Assembly (NCBI GenBank): GCA_951799405.1
Contig: OX637343.1
Coordinates: 14,300,524-14,364,523, forward strand
Direction: 5' to 3'
DNA length: 64,000 nt
Source of the DNA: Agapetus fuscipes
Lineage: Eukaryota; Arthropoda; Insecta; Trichoptera; Glossosomatidae
The notes under the pieces were generated by a model. It saw only the letters and a list, made by a program, of their open reading frames with translations. It searched no databases and had not been told where the DNA came from. Both the position numbers and the translations under genes were made by a program. Below are positions 10,311 to 21,500 of this stretch, piece by piece (the first letter of the stretch is position 1; each line of letters begins with the position of its first letter).

Positions 10311-10515
10311 TGTTAGTATGAGGCTGACTCCCATGCCATAGAAACTTGGTTTACTTTTGCCAATGTAAGCCCGATATCAGGGAAAGGCGGCAGTAGTTGC
10401 AAGGTTTATTTTGTAAGTACACATGCAGTAAATGTAAAGGCAAGCTAACACGTGTTTACTTGTGGGCGTGCATTAAATATAAGCCTTAAACGTCTTTATA
10501 TATTTGCAACTTAGA
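10311..10515 (+). mobile_element. TTAGA-tailed repeat, copy 6
   Basis: Diverged plus-strand copy (TTAGTATGAGGCTGACTCCC to TTGCAACTTAGAT). Confidence 0.7.
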
Positions 10516-10651
10516 TGGGTAACATTTATCGAAGACTGACGATCATCATTGCCTCTCATTGTCTAAAATAACATTATAAAAGTAATTATTTGCTCTTCAA
10601 AGGGAGTTTTGTGGCGTCACAATTTTGCCTATATCATATGTGCGGACTCTA

Positions 10652-10872
10652 TGATCTAATCTAATCTAATCTAATCTAAGCTGCAAAGATATATATCATT
10701 TAAGATTTATATTAAATGCATTCCCACAAGCAGACATGTATAATTTCGCGCTAACACAATGTGTTAGCCTCATGCCGCATGTGGACCTACAATATAAAAA
10801 CCCAATCTCAAATGAACATAAGCCCTCCAACTCTAGCCGTCCTTCCCTGAAACAGGGGGGACATTTGCAAAG
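10652..10872 (-). mobile_element. TTAGA-tailed repeat, copy 7
   Basis: Has a clear (TCTAA)n tail at 10655-10678, then GCTGCAAAGATATATATC. The far end stops in a poly-T run after the CCTGAAACAGG hairpin. Confidence 0.75.
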
Positions 10873-10974
10873 TGAACCTTTTTTTTTTTTTTTCAATACA
10901 CCCTTTTAAGGAAAAGAAATACCTACTTAGTTATTGTATTATGTAAATTATTAGTTTTTTTTAACACTCTAATG

Positions 10975-11418
10975 GACTCTTTTTCTCGGCGGGCAAACGT
11001 CACACTCGTATGGGACTACGGTCCTTAGCAACCAATAAAAAAATGCATTTTCTCTAGCAAGAATGTGATGAGATGGTTTGGGCATGTGGAAAGAATGAAT
11101 GATGATAGACTGACAAAGTATGTATACAAAGAAAGTGTGAAAGGAAAAAGAGGGAAGGGACGACCGAGAAAAGTATGGAGTGATCAGATTGTGGAGATTG
11201 TGAAAGAATGGGATATACAAAGTGAGCGTAAAAGAAGAAAATGCATGAAAAAGGTGATGGATATGAAGGAATTAAAAGAGGTATGTCAGGATACGAAAAA
11301 ATGGAGGCAACTCTGCAGAGGCTCTGGCCACCCCTAGCGGAATGGCGACAGAGTTACAGTTACAGTTACAGTTACCCGACCGTATGACGTTATCATTTTG
11401 TCGATGTCAATTCATTTT
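10975..11418 (+). mobile_element. MITE interrupted by an RTE-like insertion
   Basis: The left part (10975-11060) runs from TTTTTCTCGGCGGGCAAACG to CTCTAGCAA. The right part resumes at 11375 with CCCGACCGTATGACG. The uninterrupted copy at 59565 reads CTAGCAACCCGGCCGGGTGA across the same point. The inserted piece is 11061-11374. Confidence 0.7.
11061..11374 (+). pseudogene. RTE-like reverse-transcriptase C-terminus and 3' tail
   Basis: The frame at 11065-11337 encodes a 90-residue C-terminal piece with the motifs [20 protein letters not shown] and [14 protein letters not shown], which close many RTE-type non-LTR reverse transcriptases in animals. The 3' end reads CACCCCTAGCGGAATGGCGA and finishes in (CAGTTA)n. 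The copy is strongly 5'-truncated and has landed inside a MITE, so its boundaries can be read exactly. Related copies lie at 6140, 15044, 21063, 32520 and 59033. Confidence 0.8.
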
Positions 11419-11429
11419 CGGACCTCATT

Positions 11430-11525
11430 ATGAAACAGGACCTGGATGAAATGAAAGAAGTATGTAAGGACCGAAAAAAAAGGCGGCTGATCTGTAATGT
11501 AGGCGGCTAAGGCCAAGAATCAATT
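11430..11525 (+). mobile_element. Second RTE-like variant, fragment
   Basis: Contains ATGAAATGAAAGAAGTATGT and GGCTGATCTGTAATGTAGGC, shared with 32700-32780 and, on the minus strand, 39175-39255. Confidence 0.55.
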
Positions 11526-11601
11526 TTCATTTTTATAGATGTTTTGTAGATTTTATAGTGTTGGTTTGTTTGTATAACTGGATGTAATTAATTGCTTGTA
11601 T

Positions 11602-11830
11602 TCCTTGACTTATAGGTTGGTATGAGGCTGACCACCCATACTGTAAAAAATTGTTCACTTTGCCAATGTCACCCCTGTGTCAGGGAAGGTCCAAATGTTC
11701 ATTTGAGGTTTGGATTTTATTTGTAAGTACACAATCAGCATTTGTAAGCGCGAACTACACGTGGTTGTTTGTGGGCATGCGTTTGAGAACTTTAAATGAA
11801 TATATCCTTGCAACTTAGATTATAGATCAT
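11602..11830 (+). mobile_element. TTAGA-tailed repeat, copy 8
   Basis: CCTTGACTTATAGGTTGGTA to TTGCAACTTAGATTATAGAT. Belongs to the ATTATAG-tail subfamily. Confidence 0.8.
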
Positions 11831-12361
11831 AGATTATTATATTACTGGAAAACTACTAGTGTAATAATTTATTAATAACTTTGTTAGTATAATTTTCAAA
11901 ATTACATTATACATATTTCTAAATTATTCTATAAAAGTTTGCTACATCTGCCGTGTAATATTTACCACATTTGCTTGGCTAGAAAAAATATTATTTACCT
12001 AGCAAAAATCACATTATTCTGTGTGGACCGCCACAAAAAGCAAAAATCCTTTCAGTGGAAATTATACAAGCAGAAATGAAATGTAACATTATATCAAACG
12101 GAAACTCCACATCACAGAGTCTACTTCTATTGAGATTTGTGGGTTGCCGTCTTGACAAAAAAAAACCTTATTTTCTCCCTTTTATATAATTATTCTTCCC
12201 TTTCAATAACATGGCCATACTTTCGCTTTGAGAGCCCTTTAATAAAGGCACAGGGCGGTCTGAAAGTAAGTACCTAATTCAATCAACGTTAGAATAATAT
12301 TTCGTTAAGTTCATTTCGTTATTAGTAAAAAAATAGGCCTTCTTTCAGTCAAACTTGATAT
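11831..12361. other. No gene recognised
   Basis: AT-rich sequence with no coding pattern and no shared repeat that I can see. Confidence 0.4.
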
Positions 12362-12565
12362 CGAAGGTTAAAAGGCAGTAAGGCATAAGCGACATAAACT
12401 AAATTGTTCAGGAGAGCAGTTTAAAGTTTGAGATTGCAGAAAAATGGCATAACTTTTTTTTATTTTGGATCATATCGAAACTCAACACAGCTCTAAAATT
12501 AAAAAAGAAAGGCATTTATTGGCATTCCTCTTAATGTGGTTTTACGATTTTTTTATTAATATGAT
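12362..12565. mobile_element. Unclassified TIR element, copy 2
   Basis: Starts CGAAGGTTAAAAGGCAGTAA and then matches 4296-4475. Its far end could not be placed. Confidence 0.5.
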
Positions 12566-12675
12566 TCGAATTCACAAAAATGATTCGCTATCAAATGTTT
12601 TTTTTAACCCGATTTTTAAATCGTAGGCTAATGTAGTAAATTCATCAAAGCATTATTTTCCACCCATGTTCATTT

Positions 12676-13105
12676 CAAACGCAACTAAGAACACATATAG
12701 TGTAACTTCTTGCCTGCGTTATCCCCGAAGGGATCGCATGTGGCGCTCCGGGAAATATTTATTTTTAAGAGTAAGGAGGCCGGCCTCACACTTACCACTT
12801 TCAGTTGAAGTGGGGGTTTCCTAGCTCCCGGAAGGGGGGGGGGCTGGTTCTCATTTCTTGTGAAGGCTAAGTACACCTTGCCGGTATTTATTTTGGGTTT
12901 GAAATAGACACCGGAACGGGAAATCATTTCTGACACCCTCGGTGGAGATTGAACCCTTGCTCTTGGCATGATGGAATGCAAGGATTCCACCAACTGAGCT
13001 ATCGGCGGGACTTTTTACGAGCTTGGTCGTCGATACAAAGCGCCAATTCTCAAGCAAGACCCAGTTGCTATAAGGCTGGATGGACCTTTTGATGGATTTG
13101 ATCAT
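12676..13105 (-). mobile_element. Heterodimeric SINE (A+B), minus strand
   Basis: B unit from GTAACTTCTTGCCTGCGTTA to the tRNA-like head ACCAACTGAGCTATCG (about 12990-13006), followed directly by the A-unit body (GAGCTTGGTCGTCG to AAGGCTGGATGGACC). The tRNA-like head of A is missing. Open frames across it are not genes. Confidence 0.75.
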
Positions 13106-13597
13106 AGAAATCCATATCGATCGAAATACTTTATTGGTGTCAATTAAGAGAATTGCGTGGTCCGACTTGCTTGCTTGAAATCCTTTGAAATATAGAGTTT
13201 TTAAAAGCATCGTCTTTTCACTGTTTTTTCAAGTTTAACTAAATTATAAAAAAATAAACCACTAAATTCCGAGCCACCCTATGGGAATGAGTTGATTAAA
13301 AAAACACCTTTCCCACATTGTGACCAAAAAAACAGAATTCATGTGATATTGTAGAAGTATCGAAAACAAAATAATTGTAACTAGAAAAATAACAAAAGGG
13401 TAAATGAGGATTCTGGTTGGGGGAGACGATCAATAGCTGATATTCATACATAATGTTGTTTTGCTCAAAATATAATATCGTAGGTTATTGGATATACTAG
13501 ACCTTTTTAATATCCGAAATTTATTTTTCTACTCCCTTTTGGTAATTTACTAAATACAAAATGGCTGACACAATCACAATGCCATACATTTCTACAG

Positions 13598-13627
13598 CCC
13601 GTTGCGTAATGGTCATTACGCAACGGG
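13598..13627. repeat. Perfect 14-bp inverted repeat
   Basis: CCCGTTGCGTAATG and its exact reverse complement are separated by 2 bases. The inverted repeat stands alone and does not match any repeat family in the window. Confidence 0.75.
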
Positions 13628-13686
13628 TAGCCGTGTTGAATTGAGTAACATTCACTCATAACAGAGTTCCTTGAATTATAGAGTTC

Positions 13687-13856
13687 TTTGACTTATAGGT
13701 TGGTATGGGCCTGACCACCCATGCTGTAAAACATGGCTCACTTTGCCAATGTCACCCCTGTTTCACGGAAGGACGTCAAGAGTAGCAGGGTGTAGGTATG
13801 TCCATTTGGGATTTGGGTTTTTATGTTGTAGGTTCCCATGCGGCATGTGTAAGCCC
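13687..13856 (+). mobile_element. TTAGA-tailed repeat, copy 9 (truncated)
   Basis: First of three head-to-tail copies. It stops at GCATGTGTAAGC, where copy 10 begins. Confidence 0.7.
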
Positions 13857-14062
13857 ATATTGTAAAAAAATGGTTTTAACTTGGTGCAAAAAATAATGGT
13901 GCAAAAGTTGCAGGGTTTATGTTGATTTGAGGTTTGGTTTTAATTTGTAAGTACACATTCAGCATTTGTAAGCGCGAGCTAACACGTGTCTGTTTGTGGG
14001 CATGCATTTTATATGAGTTTTGAATGTTATCTGATATATCTTTGCAACTTAGATTATAGCTT
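13857..14062 (+). mobile_element. TTAGA-tailed repeat, copy 10
   Basis: Lacks the first 30 or so bases and starts at CATATTGTAAAAAAATGGTT. Tail TTGCAACTTAGATTATAGC. Confidence 0.7.
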
Positions 14063-14127
14063 ATAGAAATTAAAATTCCTAATTGGTGTAGCGCCTTTTC
14101 ATGATATTAGATTTAAATTAGGCTCAT

Positions 14128-14365
14128 TGACTGATAGGTTGGTATGAGGCTGACCCCCCGTGCTGTAAAAATTGGTCCACTATTGCCAATGCCACCCCGT
14201 TTCAAGGAAAGGCGGCAGGAGTTGCAAGGTTTTTGTTCATGTGAGTTTTTATTTTTATTTGTATGCACACATGCAGAATGTGTAGGCGCGAACCTACATG
14301 TGCCTGTCTGTGGACATGCAAAAAATGTTAACACATCTTTGCAGCTTGGATTATAGATTAAAGAT
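14128..14365 (+). mobile_element. TTAGA-tailed repeat, copy 11
   Basis: Third member of the tandem cluster, from TTGACTGATAGGTTGGTATG to TTGCAGCTTGGATTATAGAT. Confidence 0.75.
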
Positions 14366-14790
14366 CATCCCAAAAGCGCTTGGGCATTCCAAAGACGCTT
14401 TGATATATTAGTTTTACATTTCGATTATATATCTTTGAATGAAAAAAATGACACCTGAAAATATTTAAATAACCAACTGCGAAGGGAAAATTGCCTGCAA
14501 GAATTTCCAAGAAATTAAATCAGCTCCTTGTCAGTCAGTGGAATATTTAAAAAATGCCAAACGCCAATCATCGCCGCTCGTTAGGCCATCAACGTGTCAG
14601 TTATAGGTAAGGGAACGTGGCGAAAAGGTAAAACATGCTTCACCACCCCAAGTATAAACTGAGCCATGCCGTTTAAATAAATGAATGAGGACTAAAACAG
14701 CGCCCGTAGTGACGGTTTTAGTTTTATGCGTTAATGTAAAACGCTGTGATTGAGTTTAAACGATTTTATACTTGGGTCAGGCCCACATTA
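14366..14790. other. No gene recognised
   Basis: Unassigned AT-rich sequence between the repeat cluster and a long inverted repeat. Confidence 0.4.
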
Positions 14791-14793
14791 AGG

Positions 14794-15055
14794 CCACCAG
14801 TACCCTTAGTACGAGTTGCAAAACTTAAGAAAAGTAAAGTTTACGGTAAATATAAAAGAGTGATTTCTCCCGAAGTCTGCCGTTTTTGTTTCTTACACTT
14901 TATAGTTTATGGTATTAACAAAAGAGTTACAGTGATGAAGAAAATCAAGTTCAAACAAACGAAAACGGCAGATTTTGGGGAAAACCACTCTTTAATACTT
15001 TCCGTAAACTTTACTTTACTCAAGTTTTGCAACTCGTACTCAGGCTACTGGCCAC
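14794..15055. mobile_element. Palindromic MITE, about 260 bp
   Basis: The left arm (TACGAGTTGCAAAACTTAAG onward) is repeated in inverse orientation at 14950-15040, ending AAGTTTTGCAACTCGTACTC. The arms are about 90 bp with a short spacer. The 124-residue frame across it comes from this palindrome. Confidence 0.7.
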
Positions 15056-15100
15056 CCCTAGCGGAATGGCAACAGAATTACAGTTACAGTTACAGTAAAA
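15044..15100 (+). mobile_element. RTE-like 3' tail
   Basis: GGCCACCCCTAGCGGAATGG followed by (CAGTTA)n. It is joined directly to the palindromic MITE. Confidence 0.6.
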
Positions 15101-15267
15101 TACGTAACAGTATAGAATAGAACGCGAAACAGCATGGCGGTGCGTAAACTAAGATCTACCGTCAACGACGATACCATGTTGAAAGCACCGGTTCTCATCA
15201 TTGGGCGCGGATGCTACTTGGATGAGTGACCACTCAGGTAAGTACACCGTGTGTTGTTGGCATTTCT

Positions 15268-15552
15268 TGGACCGGTCCGTAGCCCAGTGGCAACACTTCG
15301 GACTCGTAAATGGAAGGTTGTGGATTCGAATCCCGGCTGAGCACAAAAAATATACCATTTATATTTCCAAATGTGCTCTTCGCTGGGTTGAAAAATTCGT
15401 AAAACCTTTACCAAAGACCGGTCACTGAAAGGTCCATCCAACCTTACAACAACTGGGTCTTGCTTGAGAATTGGCGCTTTCTACAGCGACGACCAAGCTC
15501 GCAGAGGGCTCTTGAGGTGTGATCACCAAATAAATCAGCCTAATATTATTAT
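15268..15552 (+). mobile_element. SINE-A monomer with (ATT)n tail
   Basis: tRNA-like head (CCGGTCCGTAGCCCAGTGG, then GGATTCGAATCCC), body to GACGACCAAGCTCG, then a separate 3' module, GGGCTCTTGAGGTGTGATCA, ending (TTA)n. The same 3' module occurs at 24525, 26462 and 36655. Confidence 0.8.
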
Positions 15553-16007
15553 TATTATCGACGCACATTGAAACTTCAGCCCCTAATGCGGTTGCACTAC
15601 TAGCATCGCCCTTGACACGGGCCTGCTTGCGGTACAGATGCCGACCTTTGCATGCAGAACGTCATCTTTTCAACAAGATGTCAGCGCCCACGCTCAAATG
15701 GAGCGCGAACGCCATGACATAGACATGATCCACTAAAAACGTTGTCGAATGGGGAAAAAATATTATTTCGTTTTCATTGTATATGTCGGGAAAATAATTG
15801 ACAGGCGGCAGTGGGCACATTTGACATTTCGATTGACTCTTGAAGTGGATTCTTTATTCACGATTTTTGAAGCGAAAGCGCACGCGATACCTACAAAAAA
15901 AAGGAAACGGTATCAAACAGGATTTGATACAGAGCATGTCCATAGACTTTGAATGGAATTATGAATAAATACAAACCGTTGTTGACCGATACAATCATAT
16001 TTCGCCT
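15553..16007. other. No gene recognised
   Basis: The first part (to about 15730) is richer in GC than its surroundings. I could not assign a protein, RNA or repeat to it. Confidence 0.35.
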
Positions 16008-16250
16008 TCATATAGGTTGGTATGCGGCTGACCACCCATGCTGTAGAAAATGGTTCACTTTGCCAATGTCACCCCTGTTTCAGGGAAGGTCGGTATGAGT
16101 TGCAGGGTGTATGCTAATTTGAGGTTTGGGTTTTTATGTTGTAGGTGCACCTACCTACAAGCGCGAACTTATATGTGTTTGCTTGTGAAAATGCATATAT
16201 TGTGAATCTCTAATGTTACATATCTTTGCAACTTAGATAAGATATCGTGC
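16008..16250 (+). mobile_element. TTAGA-tailed repeat, copy 12
   Basis: TATAGGTTGGTATGCGGCTG to TTTGCAACTTAGATAAGAT. Confidence 0.8.
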
Positions 16251-16776
16251 ATATGAAAGGTGTAGGTATCAAATCATAAGGGTGGTATCAATGACGTATA
16301 CCTACTCGTGGGTAGCCGAACCGCAATATCCATACAAATATTGTACCTATTTAAATCTTCTTTAGCTACGTAACAAACGACTCGCATGAATAGATACTCG
16401 TATATACAGTGTTGAAATGCATACATAAAATGATTTTCAATTATTGTTTATAATTTGACTTAGTCGATCAACGTATCTTTTAGGTATATCTATCAATGAT
16501 TGGCATGAGCGTTTTTTTTTTACGACACTGTTGTGTTTGACAGGTCTGTCTGACAGTTGTGTCCCATACTCTGCTTCAATGCCGTAAACTACTTTCGGGT
16601 CCATTTCGTTTGAATCAATGTTTTTTTTATGTAGGTACGGAAATTGTGATTTGGCTACTCCCCACTAGATGGCACTGCTATGCCATTCGTACATTCTTAT
16701 TATTGAAAACTGAGACATGCATTATACACCCACTGTTGTCTTGTCCTTGAGGGCTCCACCTGAAAATGGTCTTACT

Positions 16777-16912
16777 AATCTAATCTAAGCTGCAAAGATA
16801 TATATCATTTAAGATTTATATTAAATGCATTCCCACAAGCAGACATTTATAATTTCGCGCTAACACATGCCGCATGTGGACCTACAATATAAAAACCCAA
16901 TCTCAAATGTCC
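16777..16912 (-). mobile_element. TTAGA-tailed repeat, copy 13 (truncated)
   Basis: Tail-proximal part only, with AATCTAATCTAAGCTGCAAAG at its start. Confidence 0.7.
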
Positions 16913-16999
16913 TACCGTAAAAATATTTGCGTATAGCAACATCTCATGGTATTCTAGATACTAGATTCCACAAATATAGAACATCATTTATAAATTCAA

Positions 17000-17140
17000 T
17001 AGAATTAAAACTCTGTTAACAATTATTCTCCTGAAGATGCCTTAATAGGCCAAAACGTTTGAACAAAAAAATGAAATAAAAAGTGAATTAAAACTCTGTT
17101 TAATCCTATTGAATTTATAAATAATACAATGGAATTTCAT
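17000..17140 (+). mobile_element. Penelope-like terminal repeat fragment
   Basis: Contains CTCCTGAAGATGCCTTAATA then GGCCAAAACGTTTG, a degraded form of the hammerhead-like core seen at 17994 and 38048. It continues AGTGAATTAAAACTCTGTTT and AATGGAATTTCATGA, which the copies at 37932 and 60868 also share in variant form. Confidence 0.55.
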
Positions 17141-17583
17141 GAATAGATGTAGGTACACAAAATTATATAAAATATAGAACACTTTTTTTTTTAATTTCCA
17201 GGAGAGAATAGTAAAGGTAAGTATTGATTTCATCAATAATGGATGATCAACTTTCTTAGACAAAGAAAAACCAAAAGATAAGAAAATAAAGAGAAAAACA
17301 ATGTAAGGAACCACAGGTGGCAATTTAGGTTTTTTTCAAAGATGAGCTAAATAAGTTGAAACTGGAAATTATTATCTTCCTTTTATTTTTTTCATTGCCC
17401 AAAGAATCCTAGTTTTATGACTTTGGTTCCATATGACTAATGTAATGCGGGGTTCAGACGGATTGAGTATCTTATAATTTTTCCTAAAGCAACTCCCATC
17501 AGCTACAAATGTTATATGTAACTAAATATTTATTTGTAATAGTTAGGTTTAAGTTAGAATTACGGTCGTTTGACATTTTGACA

Positions 17584-18117
17584 ATTATATTAATTTTTTA
17601 AAACTGAACAATTTTAAAACTTAATTTAAATTGGATATTTCACGAACCGTTTAGAGAGAACTTACATCATTCTCGACGTTTCGTCAGCGACGTAGCCGAC
17701 GTCATCAGGAGAACATCCTCTCTGTACGGCGACTGAGGATGAACTGAATTTGAAAAAACACTTTGTCACAAATCACTGCCTACCTTCGAACGAAGGTAGT
17801 AATTATGTTTTGGTCTGTTACACATACCACTTTCATCTTGTTTGTATTCCACATCACTAGATGGTACCTACTATGTTACCTGTACACACCGCACTAATAA
17901 TATCATTGTCTTTGACTTGAAACTTAGGTACTGTGACAAAGTGTTTCTTCAAATTCGGTTCATTCTCAGTCGCCGTACAGAGAGGATGTTCTCCTGAAGA
18001 CGTCGGCTACGTCGCCGACGAAACGTCGAGAATGATGTAAGTTCTCTCTAAACGGTTCGTTAAATATCCGATTTAAATTAAGTTTTAAAATTGTTCAGTT
18101 TTAAAAAATTAATATAA
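17584..18117. mobile_element. Inverted pair of Penelope-like terminal repeats
   Basis: Two arms of about 185 bp are inverted copies, with about 165 bp between them. In the right arm CTGAAGA (17994-18000), a 6-bp stem GUCGGC/GCCGAC (18002-18007 and 18014-18019) and GAAAC (18020-18024) stand in the order of a hammerhead ribozyme core. The left arm carries the same core in reverse. Penelope-like elements are known for inverted terminal repeats carrying hammerhead motifs. No reverse transcriptase or GIY-YIG endonuclease is present here. Confidence 0.65.
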
Positions 18118-18214
18118 CCATATTTAGTTGTATTTGCCATTTACATAACAGTATGCTTAATTTAGATTGACCATCAAAATATTTACTTCTAGCGTGAATC
18201 AGCTATGGAGCGTA

Positions 18215-18335
18215 AAGCCGGCCCCCTTTCTTGTACATAAAATAGGTTCACTTGCCACATGCGACTCCTTCGACGAGAATGCGGCAAGAAGTTACAGTAT
18301 AGCTATACATGTGTAGCTTAGTTGCGTTTTAGCTC
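18215..18335 (+). mobile_element. SINE-B 3' end
   Basis: AAAGCCGGCCCCCTTTCTTG to GTGTAGCTTAGTTGCGTTTT. Only the 3' part is present. Confidence 0.65.
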
Positions 18336-18528
18336 ATATCAAAAGATAAAATATAGTGACTTTTTTTATATGAGCTAAACTTTCATGAGTTGACATGAGT
18401 TAACTTTCAAGTTAACTGAAGTGACTACTTCAGTTAACTTGAAATAAAAGACAATCATTATAAAAAAATACACATTATTTTTAATGATACATAAATTACA
18501 TTTTCAAATTATAACTTATTGGATTCAA

Positions 18529-21500
18529 TCACTGCGTCTCTCCACAATTGGTGATGGCAATTTTCTCACTTGTAGATCCCGTCCTACTCCCGTAACCTTC
18601 TATTTTCTTCACCACATGTAGTCCTGAAATCACGTGTCCAAAGACAACATGTTTTCCGTCCAGCCAGTCCGTTCTGGAAGCAAAGACGCAAAAAGAAATC
18701 AGTCAAAAAGTTATAGAACCCTGCCAACACTTGTAGGATAGTTTTAGTTAGATGCCAATATTGTTTATGGATGGTACTGCTATATTCTTTTTACAGTAAA
18801 GAAAATAAGTGCGGTTATAAAATGTCAATATTGTGATCCAGCCTACAAGATACAAGATTTTTTTCATAGAAGAAACCTCATGAGATTCCCACACAGATTG
18901 AAATATACAAAATTGTGATGGTACACGGCCAGGTGGCTAGGGAAAAGGCAAGCAAATATGTTGTTATTGTTTGCCAAGGACACAAGTGTGACAAGAAAAA
19001 AGTTTAAAATTTAATTCTTGTGAATCTTGTGATTTGTTTCCACTTCTGGTAAATTTTTCTTAGGCCCGGAATTTTCAATGCTAACATGTGACTTTAAATT
19101 TATAAAAAAATCTACCCACACGATTGACATAAGTGCGTCCTTTTCATTCAGTATAAAGCCGCTACGCTTTCCATTGAAAATACGGGGCCTTGGTACCAGC
19201 ATTGTTTGTTAATTCTTCACAAAAAAAGAACTAACTTCTTTTATATAAAAAACTAACAGGGCTATTCTTAGACATTTTAGTCGTCAGATGAGTCCACGCT
19301 TTGACAAACTAATGATGCATTTGTATGAAGACCTGTCAATCCAAGATGGCCACAAGCGAACAGCTGATTAGTTTTAATACAAATATTACCAAAATTCGGT
19401 AGGTAAGAATGACCGTGGTGATAAAACTTCCAGCCCAGGCATCATTAGTTTGGCAAAGCGTGGGCTCAACCGATGACTAAAATGTCTAAGAATAGCCCCG
19501 TAAGTGTTTGACGTAAAGAAACACCAGCTGTTCCAGAAACAGTGAGATTGCATAAAACAAATTGACAAAGTTGAACATACTTAGCCGTGCAGAGGAAGAA
19601 CTGTGATCCATTAGAGTTGGGCCCAGAGTTGGCCATGCTGAGTGTGCCGGGTCCCGTGTGTTTCAGCTCAAAGTTTTCATCGTCAAACTTTCTGCCGTAT
19701 ATTGACTTCCCGCCTGTCCCGTTGTGATTGGTAAAATCGCCACCTTGACACATCTGATATTTTTAAATTAAGAAAAATACAAACACAATACAAAACAGAT
19801 CCATCAAAACAAAGGTCCATCCAGCCTTGCAGCAACTGGGTCTTGCTTGAGTATTGCCGCTTTGTAGCGACGACCAAGCTCGTACACCTCTGCGGCACTA
19901 CAAAAAGTGTCGTAGACTCCTAGAGTCTCTAGAATTAGGGAGTCTCCCGCACAGAATTTCTTAAAAAAAAAAGATAATTCAAAAAAGTAGATTTATAAAA
20001 TGAAAGACCAATGCTTTTAAGATTAATTTCATTGGCATCACAACCAATGTTCCCAGGAGACAACCTTGTTGTGCGCCAATCAAGGCTTCAATGTCTCCTG
20101 AGAATGTTTGCTAAAGATTGTTCTTCAATAACAGTACAGCAAACATCTAAAAAATTAATTAATTTAATAATAATTTTAATTTGTAGACAATCTTGTATGT
20201 TTCAGAAACAAAAGAACTTCATTCTATTCATGTTATGTTACCTCTTTATTTTTCTTTTTATATTTCAACACAATACCTCATACTTCATTCCTCTAAACCA
20301 GCCACACTCAACCTGCAGCCCGGCAAGCTTTTCTGTGCGGCCTGTGGATGTGATTTACAAAATCTGGCATTCTATATTTCGTAGGACGTAATAAGGGAGG
20401 CGCGAAAAAAATTTTTTTTGTAGGGAGGCAACTTTCGAAAATTACGTGTGACTACCCCCCCGTCGACAGATTTCTTTACGAACAAAATATACTTTTGAAA
20501 ATTGTGTGCCTGAGTATCATTGCTCTAAGCACATGTCCGGAGTAGAAATACCTTTCAGATATTTTATTACAGGTTCATTCTCTTAACCCTTACAAAAAAT
20601 CCTAACAAACAAAGCAATAATAAATTATATATTGCTTCTAATTTCTGCAAAGGATACAAAGTCTGGTATGATGCGATGAAAGCTGCTCCCTTGATATCCA
20701 AAGCCCCGTTCATGCGTGCAGAGAGCCCGGAAGTTCTCTGCAGTTTTGGGCACGACGTCTGCTCGCAGCAAGATTGTGATTCTTCCCAGTTCTTTTTTAC
20801 CAGCAGACACATCAAGGTACACCTGAGGATTCCGGGTGCCGGTCACCGCAGGGAGGATTTTCTCTCCAGTGTTCTGAATAAAGAAAACGTAACAAATAAA
20901 ATGTATTGTACTACCACTTTTATGCTACCGTTTATATTTTATTTAACTCTTGCTTTACTGATTTCATTTACACTCATCTACTTGATTTATTTCCTCATAA
21001 AAGATCCAAATATTCATGAAACATGTTTAATGTCCATTATCCTTATTTTTTACTTTAATTCATGAATGAATGATGATAGACTGACAAAGTATATATACAG
21101 AGGTAGTGTGAATGAAAAAAGAGGTAAGGGACGACCGAGAAAAGTATGGAGTGATCAGATTCAGGAGATTATGAAAGAATGGGATATACAAAGCGAGCGT
21201 AAAATAAGAAAATTAATGAAAAAGGTGATGGATATGAATGAATTGAAAGAGGTATGTAAGGATAGGAAGAAATGGAGGAAACTCTGCAGAGGCTCTGGCC
21301 ACCCCTAGCGGAATGGCGACAGAGTTACAGTTACAGTAATTCATCCTACTTAGGTGTTAGTCTCTATATACAAATCTGTTAACATCTTGAATTGCTTCTT
21401 TTCAGTTTCTTTCATGTGTCAGTAGTAAAACAAATAGTAAGTGAGGGATTAAAGGGAAAATAACTTCACAAACCCATCAGAAAATCCTTGTTTTATCAAC

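Noticed and set aside
10655..10680. Telomere-like repeats (TCTAA)n
   Set aside because: The unit is TTAGA or TTAGAT, not TTAGG, is only a few units long, and is always the tail of the interspersed repeat.
20011..20391. 126-codon plus-strand frame in a PPIE intron
   Set aside because: No protein similarity, atypical composition, and antisense to PPIE in AT-rich intron.
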